Assembly (NCBI GenBank): GCA_017694145.1
Contig: JADINF010000181.1
Span: forward strand, 1-11,942
Direction: 5' to 3'
DNA: 11,942 bases
Origin: Candidatus Stercoripulliclostridium pullicola
Lineage (GTDB): Bacteria; Bacillota; Clostridia; Christensenellales; DTU072
Under the pieces are notes generated by a model that was given only the letters and a program-made list of their open reading frames with translations, was not told where the DNA came from and ran no database searches. This document shows, one piece after another, positions 7,066-11,942 of this stretch. Positions within the stretch are counted from its first letter, which is position 1; each line of letters opens with the position of its first letter. The position numbers were made by a program, and so were the translations under genes.

Positions 7066-7917
7066 CTAGTTTTTGATACGTTTTATTTCGGCGCGGCTTA
7101 TTATTTTCGCGCCCGTTCTTTCGGCGGCTTTGCGTATCGCGCCGCTTTTCAATATTTCGTACTCGTACACTCTCTTTTGCCATCCGGGAGTCATGTTCTC
7201 CGCAGGAAGCGCGGGGTGCAGGAACATTTCCGTGATACCGGGTTTAAGATTTTCTACGGCGCTTACGTAATAGTCGCGAAGCTCCGTTAATTTCCCCGTG
7301 CGCCACGGATTTGACACGAGATCGTCTATCAGAGTCACGCCGTACATCTCGGCAAGGCGCACTATGTGCGCGTGCAAAGCGATTATAACGCGCGGCGCGC
7401 GACCTAATTGTCTTACGATGAACGCGGGACTTTTCGGGAATCGGAAAGGCAGATCGCGTTCTCTGCAGAATTCGAATGCGTCGCGATAGAATCGGCGCCC
7501 GTTTATGCCGTAAAGGGTGCCCGAATGACTGTCTGCGTAATCGGGAGTAACGCCTCGCGAAGTCAGGAACGAGTATTGAGCTTCGAGTTCTTTTCTAACG
7601 TCTTTGCGCCGCGCGGACATAGCGAGCCTGAAGCCGCCCGTATACAGACCTTTGCCGTCCTCCAGAGAGCGCGCGCCGCTCACGCTGTGCCAGCGTGCGT
7701 TCTCTTCGTCGGAAGTGAGCGCGAAATGTATCCCCGCGGACATGCCTTCTTCGCGCGCTGTGCGCGCGCCGCTTTCCGCGCAGGAAGTGACGGTAAGCAC
7801 CGATACGGAGCTTATTTCTCCCGCGCGATACAGTTCCGTTATAGCGGCGTTCTGCGCTTCGTTATAGCCGAGATCGTCGGCGTTGATTATCAGGTACTTA
7901 TCAGTATATCGGCTCAT
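7066..7917 (-). CDS. YdjC/ChbG-family carbohydrate deacetylase
   Basis: 283 residues, cytosolic. The YdjC fold signatures are present: LIINADDLG at 9-17 with metal ligand D15, GIHFAL at 62-67 with H64, DSHSG at 129-133 with H131, and a C-terminal EMFLHPA with H234. These match the Asp-His-His metal site known for E. coli ChbG, which removes an N-acetyl group from chitooligosaccharides, and for HpnK. The likely reaction is metal-dependent deacetylation of an acetylated sugar; the substrate is not known. ATG 7917 lies within the last codons of the symporter gene (17-bp overlap), so the two are probably co-translated. The upstream signal is poor (GGA-rich stretch). It is the last gene of the AraC-linked operon, and the terminator at 7019-7045 follows. 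Naming it chbG would overstate the evidence. Confidence 0.88.
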   Translation of the reverse strand: MSRYTDKYLIINADDLGYNEAQNAAITELYRAGEISSVSVLTVTSCAESGARTAREEGMSAGIHFALTSDEENARWHSVSGARSLEDGKGLYTGGFRLAMSARRKDVRKELEAQYSFLTSRGVTPDYADSHSGTLYGINGRRFYRDAFEFCRERDLPFRFPKSPAFIVRQLGRAPRVIIALHAHIVRLAEMYGVTLIDDLVSNPWRTGKLTELRDYYVSAVENLKPGITEMFLHPALPAENMTPGWQKRVYEYEILKSGAIRKAAERTGAKIISRAEIKRIKN

Positions 7918-9286
7918 TGAGATCCGCTTCCGCCGTTTCCGTTTCGACGGCTTTGTTTCCGATTGCGTCGGCTGCGGCGGCTATGTCGCCGTCGTCTTTG
8001 AATTTAAGGAAGAAAGAGAATATCACCGCAACTAACATCGCTATAGCGGGGAATACGCATAACAGGACTCTCGAAGCTTCCGCGGGATTTTCGCCGGGGT
8101 TGTCGCCGTTTTCGAAGCCGAACGCGCGCGCCACGACGAAGAAAGCAAGCGACGTATATAAGCCGTTCAGCCTGTTCATCACGCCCACCAGACTGCTTAT
8201 GACTCCTTCGCGGCGAATGCCGTGCTTGCGGTAGTCGTCGTCTATTATTTTGGCGGATATGCAGTCCATGGTACTCAGCGCGCCCGCGATACCCAGTCCC
8301 ATCACGCTCGCTATACCGATGGTCGCGCCCAGCGTGTTCGCGAAATACAGCGGTATAAAACCGAGGAACATCACGAGGAAACCGATGCGCCATATCGTGA
8401 TGAGATGCAGCTTTTTCGCGACGAAAGTCCACATCAATATTCCCACGACCGCTACTCCGAGCACCGTGGCGAGAACTATGGTCGTTTCGGTGCCGCCGAG
8501 ACCGAGCGTGTATTTTACGTAGAAGGACAACGCTTGCGAAATGAGAGAGAACGCCGCCGAATAAAATGCGCCCGCAAATCCGTATATCCAGAATTTCGGG
8601 TTTTTAAGAAGATCTATTATGCTTTTGATAAGGTTCGGTTTCTCTTCGCTTACGCGATCGTTTTTCTCGTGACAACCGACGAAACTGTACATCAGTACCG
8701 CCAGCGCGAGCACTCCGTATATTATCGCCGTATAGTTGTATCCTATTTTTTCGGCGACCATCGGCGTGAGCGCTATGCTTATAGCCATCGCCACGAGTTG
8801 CGATACCTGCCGTATGGCATTAGTTTTGGCGCGATCGGAATCGTTTTTGAAGAGCTCCGGGAAAAGCGCGCCGTAATTTGCGTTCATCAGCGAGTCCAGC
8901 GTTCCGGTGAGCAGGTAGGTGAGCAACATGTACATGTAAAGCTTAGACTGATCGCTCTGTATGGAAGAGGGCACGTTGAAGAAAAGGAGGAAAGATACCA
9001 CCATCAGCGGCGTTCCTATGAGGAGCCACGGGCGCCTTCTGCCCCATTTAGTGTCGGTGCGGTCGGACAGGAAGCCGTATATCGGATTATCTATCACGTC
9101 CACGAACGTATAGATGAGCAAAACCGTAGAATACAGTTCCATATCCAGTCCGAGTTGCAGAACGTAGAAAGTCGCCGCGAAAGACTTGAACATGTTGATC
9201 GGGATCGACGTGCCGAGCATGCCGATACCGTAACGGAAAGGGGAAGTTCTTTTGGTTTCTTTAACCTGCGTGGTTTCGTTTGTCAT
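7901..9286 (-). CDS. GPH-family sugar:cation symporter (MFS)
   Basis: 461 residues with about 12 membrane helices. The family signature is DVIDNPIYGFLSDRTDTKWG followed by RRRPW (about 63-86), typical of glycoside-pentoside-hexuronide:cation symporters such as MelB. A matching second-half segment, around 340-360 (DCISAKIIDDDYRKHGIRR), is also typical. The tail after 430 is acidic and cytosolic. It should import a glycoside, oligosaccharide or uronide with Na+ or H+. Compared from memory with Salmonella MelB, the cation-site pair N58-D59 reads D66-N67 here, and the sugar-contact Asp residues 19 and 124 read S27 and N135, so the substrate is unlikely to be melibiose-like. AGGAG (9297-9293) lies 6 bases before ATG 9286 and overlaps the stop of the PHP gene. 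Its own stop overlaps the deacetylase start. It is the middle gene of the operon. Confidence 0.9.
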   Translation of the reverse strand: MTNETTQVKETKRTSPFRYGIGMLGTSIPINMFKSFAATFYVLQLGLDMELYSTVLLIYTFVDVIDNPIYGFLSDRTDTKWGRRRPWLLIGTPLMVVSFLLFFNVPSSIQSDQSKLYMYMLLTYLLTGTLDSLMNANYGALFPELFKNDSDRAKTNAIRQVSQLVAMAISIALTPMVAEKIGYNYTAIIYGVLALAVLMYSFVGCHEKNDRVSEEKPNLIKSIIDLLKNPKFWIYGFAGAFYSAAFSLISQALSFYVKYTLGLGGTETTIVLATVLGVAVVGILMWTFVAKKLHLITIWRIGFLVMFLGFIPLYFANTLGATIGIASVMGLGIAGALSTMDCISAKIIDDDYRKHGIRREGVISSLVGVMNRLNGLYTSLAFFVVARAFGFENGDNPGENPAEASRVLLCVFPAIAMLVAVIFSFFLKFKDDGDIAAAADAIGNKAVETETAEADLNEPIY

Positions 9287-9295
9287 AGCGCTCTC

Positions 9296-10546
9296 CTATC
9301 TGAAATAAACGGGATTGGTCAAAGCGGTCACGCGACCGCGTTTTTTGATAAGAAGATATGCGAAAATGATATTTTCCGCAGAAGTTTCGGCGTGCAGATC
9401 ACCGCGCGCGTTTCTTGCCACGGCGCGTTCGCCTTTGTCGGTTACGAGGAATACGTCCTCCGAGCGGAGTCCGCTCGCTTCTATACGTAGCGCCGTTCCT
9501 TCGCGTAGCGAGGTCACGTCGCCCATGTAGGCTTCGCCGTAGGAGAGTAAAAGGCGCGCGCCGCGCGTGTTGCGCGTGACAAATGAGTGACCCGCGTTCA
9601 GCGCCGACAGTATGTCAAGCGCTCCGCGCGACTCCGCATACACTCCGGTGACGGGGTGCCCGAGCTTAACCGCTCCGTGCGGACGATGGAAATCGCTTCC
9701 TCCGCATATCGGCATACGGCGTCCCGTTTTAAGCATTTCAGTCCACCATAATATTGCTTTCACGTTTCTTTCGCTCATCGGTCCGTTCCATACCTCTATC
9801 ATGTCGAAGACGTTGTCGCCTTCCCACAGATAGGGGCAGAAGCGGCATTTGGGGTGATTGACGGAGATAAGCGCGCCCGCTTCTTTCGCGTGCTCCACGA
9901 GCGCGCGCATTTCGTCTTCTGTATTGGCGACGAACGAGTTTGCAAAAGGCGCCGCTACTCCGTAGAAGTTCATGTGCCCGCGGTAGTGAGTCCATTCCAC
10001 GGCGGGAACGAAGGTCAGATCTTTGAAACGCGGCAGACATAAGTTTTCCGCATAATTGTTATGATTGGCGAGCGCCACGAAGTCGAGTCCTTTTTTCAGA
10101 GCCAGTTTTCCTAACTCGTATGCGTCCAGAGCGCCGTCCGAAGCGGTCGTATGCACGTGAGTGTCGCCGAGCAGAAGCCGTCTTTTACGGTATTCGAATT
10201 CGACGTCGTATTCCACTTCGACGCCTTCGTCGAGTATGCGGTACGCGCCTACGATTATGCTCCATGTACCCGCTTCCGTTTTGCGTTGCAGGTATCCCGC
10301 GGAAGCGCCGTATTCTCCTACGAAGATCTCTTTGTGCGCGCTGCCCGACCAGCCGAGAAAGTTACCGTTGTTGTCGGCTAATCCTATGTCAACCGTGTTT
10401 GTGGGCAAAATGTCCTGAAGCGCGCCGCGCACGGTACGCTTATAGTCGTAGCGCACGGTTATGCGCTCCACGTTTTCGGGTACTTCGAAAGGGATCGTAT
10501 AGTAAGTCTTTTCTTTGCTTTTCGGAATGAAATGCATGAGTTTCAT
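9296..10546 (-). CDS. PHP-domain metallohydrolase, CehA/McbA type
   Basis: 416 residues, no signal peptide. An N-terminal beta-rich domain (about 1-120) precedes a PHP domain (about 125-330). The PHP metal motifs are GDTHVHTTASDG (127-138; H130, H132, D137), ANHNN (H162), E184 with GHMN (H191), NHP (H231) and GGSDFH (D285, H287). A short beta-rich tail follows (about 330-416). Enzymes of this type use a di- or trinuclear metal site to cleave phosphoesters, phosphodiesters or, in CehA, a carbamate ester. With a sugar symporter and deacetylase downstream, a phosphorylated or phosphodiester-linked sugar is a reasonable but unproven substrate. ATG 10546 has AGGA about nine bases upstream; ATG 10537 is an alternative. 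It is the first gene of the operon, and its stop overlaps the symporter's ribosome binding site. Confidence 0.88.
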   Translation of the reverse strand: MKLMHFIPKSKEKTYYTIPFEVPENVERITVRYDYKRTVRGALQDILPTNTVDIGLADNNGNFLGWSGSAHKEIFVGEYGASAGYLQRKTEAGTWSIIVGAYRILDEGVEVEYDVEFEYRKRRLLLGDTHVHTTASDGALDAYELGKLALKKGLDFVALANHNNYAENLCLPRFKDLTFVPAVEWTHYRGHMNFYGVAAPFANSFVANTEDEMRALVEHAKEAGALISVNHPKCRFCPYLWEGDNVFDMIEVWNGPMSERNVKAILWWTEMLKTGRRMPICGGSDFHRPHGAVKLGHPVTGVYAESRGALDILSALNAGHSFVTRNTRGARLLLSYGEAYMGDVTSLREGTALRIEASGLRSEDVFLVTDKGERAVARNARGDLHAETSAENIIFAYLLIKKRGRVTALTNPVYFR

Positions 10547-10565
10547 AGGCTTTCGTCCTATTTCA

Positions 10566-10578
10566 ATTATATAATATA
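10566..10578 (-). promoter_or_regulatory. Putative -10 region of the PHP-symporter-deacetylase operon
   Basis: On the minus strand two overlapping -10 candidates are present, TATATT (10578-10573) and TATAAT (10571-10566). Neither has a good -35 at 17 bases. That suits a promoter needing an activator. The upper one leaves a leader of about 20 bases, the lower one only about 12. Confidence 0.55.
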
Positions 10579-10579
10579 C

Positions 10580-10599
10580 CTTGCGATAAAACTTGCGAT
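10580..10599. repeat. 8-bp direct repeat in the AraC/operon intergenic region, candidate operator
   Basis: CTTGCGAT occurs at 10580-10587 and again at 10592-10599, separated by AAAA, a 12-bp period. It abuts the -10 candidates of the minus-strand operon and covers the place of the -35. Direct repeats in this position are typical of AraC-family activator sites. Confidence 0.6.
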
Positions 10600-10642
10600 T
10601 TTTTTAGGAATATGCGTTAAATATTTCGGAATGCGTCTGAAA

Positions 10643-10668
10643 CGCTCTCGACTATTGAATACGGAGCG
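10643..10668. repeat. Inverted repeat around the AraC gene -35
   Basis: CGCTC (10643-10647) and GAGCG (10664-10668), 21 bp centre to centre, bracket the -35 of the regulator promoter. This is compatible with an autoregulatory site but short enough to be chance. Confidence 0.3.
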
Positions 10669-10683
10669 CTTATCTGATACAAT
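10655..10683 (+). promoter_or_regulatory. Promoter of the AraC-family regulator gene
   Basis: TTGAAT (10655-10660) and TACAAT (10678-10683) are separated by 17 bases, close to the vegetative consensus. The expected start is near 10690, giving a leader of about 27 bases that holds AGAGGA. Confidence 0.75.
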
Positions 10684-10716
10684 CTTATATATACTCGTAG
10701 AGGAAATTAACTGCTT

Positions 10717-11667
10717 ATGGAGCAAAAATCGAACGTGAATATGCAATCTACGGTCGTAACGGTGAATTATCGCAAAAACTCGTATCTGAAAGAGCACGGC
10801 GTATCCTTCCATTGGTGGCGGGAGAGCGAAACCTCCATGCACCGTCACGATTTTTATGAATTTTTTATAATGACGGACGGAGCGACAAGGCATGAGCTGA
10901 ACGGGGATACGGCAATACTGAAAAAAGGCGCGCTCGTGATGCTTACGCCCGAGGACGCTCATCAATTCCGCAGAATAGGGGAGCGATCGTCGATACACAT
11001 GAATTTCTGCGCGTCGCCGGTTAAGTTTTACGGGATATGCGCTGCGATAGGCGCTGACGTCGAAGCGTTATGCGCGCCGGGAGCGCGCAGGAGCGTAGAG
11101 CTTACGGCGGAGGAGCTCGGATATTTTACGACCAAAGCGGGGCTCATAAATATGCTGATGCGACGTGGCGAAAAGGGTTATGTCGCTTTGATAAGCGCGA
11201 TGATAGCGCAGATGATATCCGTCGTGAGCGTAGCGGGCGGCGACGAGCTCAAGGGATATCCGGAGTGGTTCAAAGCGTTGCTAGAGAGGATACATTCGCC
11301 GGAGAACGTAGCTTGCACGGCGCGCGACGTCTATGCGATGGGCAGTTTTTCGCCGCCGGTGATGGTGGAGTATTTCAAGCGTTACACGGGGAAAACCGTG
11401 GCGGGATATCTCAAAGAGATGAAGTGCGATTATGCGCGCGAATGGCTTGCGGAGACGGAGATGTCCACGTTGGAGATAGCGGGACTTCTGGGATACGACA
11501 GTCTCAGTCATTTCAACAGGATATTCAAGGAATACGCGTCGATCCCTCCTGCGAAATTCCGGCGTGCGATAAAGGAAGGACGCGCAAAAGCGGCGAACGC
11601 AGATATCAACGAAAGAAGCGTATTCGATAGGCAAGAAGAAGGCGCGGGGAGCGCCGCAAATAAATAA
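10717..11667 (+). CDS. AraC-family transcriptional regulator
   Basis: 316 residues. The N-terminal cupin sensor domain (about 25-110) has HRHDFYEFF (42-50), ELNGD, LKKGALVMLTPEDAHQF (68-84), the standard layout of sugar-sensing AraC proteins. A helical linker spans about 125-185. The C-terminal double helix-turn-helix covers about 190-285. Its second HTH is clear (STLEIAGLLGYDSLSHFNRIFK, about 250-271, ending PAKFRR). The first (TARDVYAMGSFSPPVMVEYFK, about 201-221) is less canonical. An Ala/Lys/Glu-rich tail follows. ATG 10717 has AGAGGA about 12 bases upstream, slightly far; M9 (10741) is a possible alternative. It is divergent from the PHP-symporter-deacetylase operon across 170 bp, so it most likely activates that operon in response to the imported sugar. 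No clear terminator follows; a GGCGC/GCGCC hairpin (11641-11655) inside the gene end has no T-run. Confidence 0.92.
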   Translation: MEQKSNVNMQSTVVTVNYRKNSYLKEHGVSFHWWRESETSMHRHDFYEFFIMTDGATRHELNGDTAILKKGALVMLTPEDAHQFRRIGERSSIHMNFCASPVKFYGICAAIGADVEALCAPGARRSVELTAEELGYFTTKAGLINMLMRRGEKGYVALISAMIAQMISVVSVAGGDELKGYPEWFKALLERIHSPENVACTARDVYAMGSFSPPVMVEYFKRYTGKTVAGYLKEMKCDYAREWLAETEMSTLEIAGLLGYDSLSHFNRIFKEYASIPPAKFRRAIKEGRAKAANADINERSVFDRQEEGAGSAANK

Positions 11668-11668
11668 G

Positions 11669-11696
11669 CGTCAAAAAAACTTTCGTCAAAAACTTG
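11669..11696 (+). repeat. Tandem A-rich repeat upstream of the tRNA promoter
   Basis: CGTCAAAAAAACTTT (11669-11683) is followed by CGTCAAAAACTTG (11684-11696), two imperfect copies in phase at 15 bp. They lie just before and into the -35. Their A-tracts resemble an UP element that would boost tRNA transcription. Confidence 0.45.
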
Positions 11697-11722
11697 CCAC
11701 GGGACGAATTATATCGCATAAT
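11694..11722 (+). promoter_or_regulatory. Promoter of tRNA-Ser
   Basis: TTGCCA (11694-11699) and CATAAT (11717-11722) are separated by 17 bases. The expected start is near 11729, giving a 5' leader of about 46 bases to be trimmed by RNase P. Confidence 0.75.
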
Positions 11723-11774
11723 AAACGAGCGTCGTAAGAGCGCGGCGCGTAGAACACCTATAAAAAATTATTGA

Positions 11775-11866
11775 GGAGAGATGTCCGAGATGGCCTAAGG
11801 AGCACGATTGGAAATCGTGTATACCTCCAAAGGGTATCGTGGGTTCGAATCCCACTCTCTCCGCCA
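11775..11866 (+). tRNA. tRNA-Ser (anticodon GGA)
   Basis: A complete class II tRNA of 92 bases with CCA encoded (11864-11866). The acceptor stem GGAGAGA (11775-11781) pairs with TCTCTCC (11856-11862), with discriminator G11863. The anticodon stem CACGA/TCGTG (11803-11807, 11815-11819) has loop TTGGAAA and anticodon GGA at 11810-11812, reading UCC and UCU serine codons. A long variable arm, ATACC...GGTAT, as expected for tRNA-Ser, and the T arm GTGGG-TTCGAAT-CCCAC follow. All stems pair well, so it appears functional. Confidence 0.97.
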
Positions 11867-11872
11867 TTAGTG

Positions 11873-11911
11873 AATAATACGAACTCTGAAAACGGGTTCG
11901 TGTTATTTTTT
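11873..11911 (+). terminator. Intrinsic terminator of the tRNA-Ser gene
   Basis: AATAATACGAAC (11873-11884) pairs with GTTCGTGTTATT (11896-11907), 12 bp with one T-G wobble. The loop can close further by TC/GG. Six T (11906-11911) end it. It starts seven bases after the CCA end. The remaining 31 bases of the window show no feature. Confidence 0.88.
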
Positions 11912-11942
11912 GCCGTCGATTACTTTTGCATCATCGTTGAAC

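Noticed and set aside
8222..9490. A 422-codon open frame on the plus strand, antisense to the symporter and the end of the PHP gene
   Set aside because: Its translation is rich in Arg, His, Tyr and Glu with no recognisable domain, and it lies opposite two clearly conserved genes. It is a codon-usage shadow.
11641..11655. GGCGC/GCGCC hairpin at the end of the AraC gene as a terminator
   Set aside because: It is inside the coding sequence with a 5-bp stem, and A-rich rather than T-rich sequence follows.

Overview
The window looks like chromosomal DNA of a low-to-mid GC Gram-positive bacterium of the Clostridia (Bacillota), plausibly an uncultured gut lineage. This is an inference. It rests on AGGAG-type ribosome binding sites, near-consensus vegetative promoters with 17-nt spacers, a lipoprotein with a lipobox, the mix of families (DUF6512, Na/Pi-PhoU, GPH symporter, AraC regulator) and a tRNA gene with an encoded CCA. 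No mobile element, CRISPR array or phage gene was seen, and no gene-free stretch exceeds 200 bases.

Layout. (1) 1-2358 (+): the 3' part of an MMPL/RND-type membrane exporter, cut by the left edge and followed by a hairpin terminator. (2) 2456-2983 (+): a small five-helix membrane protein of the DUF6512 type, convergent with (3) 2952-4637 (-): a Na+/phosphate-cotransporter-type protein with a C-terminal PhoU domain. The two coding regions overlap by 32 bp at their 3' ends, and the Na/Pi gene's intrinsic terminator lies inside the DUF6512 coding sequence. (4) 4746-7045 (+): a strong promoter, a leader filled by one hairpin, then a secreted GH5 lipoprotein, a DUF1508 (YegP-like) protein and a DUF1893 protein whose start overlaps the preceding stop. 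This run ends at a bidirectional terminator. (5) 10578-7019 (-): a three-gene operon of a PHP-domain metallohydrolase (CehA/McbA type), a GPH-family sugar:cation symporter and a YdjC/ChbG-type deacetylase, all tightly packed. (6) 10655-11667 (+): a divergent AraC-family regulator sharing a 170-bp intergenic region with that operon. (7) 11694-11911 (+): a complete tRNA-Ser(GGA) unit with promoter, gene and terminator.

How the parts may work together. Regions 5 and 6 read as a self-contained, AraC-controlled carbohydrate import and processing module: a symporter, a glycan deacetylase and a metal-dependent phosphoesterase or hydrolase. A perfect 8-bp direct repeat sits just upstream of the operon's -10, where an AraC-type activator would bind. 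The lipoprotein GH5 in region 4 could release oligosaccharides outside the cell, but nothing in the sequence ties it directly to the symporter. The rest (exporter, Na/Pi-PhoU, tRNA) looks like ordinary chromosomal content. The most noteworthy signals are the terminator embedded in a convergent gene, the AraC operator candidates, the hairpin-filled GH5 leader and the altered cation-site motif in the symporter.
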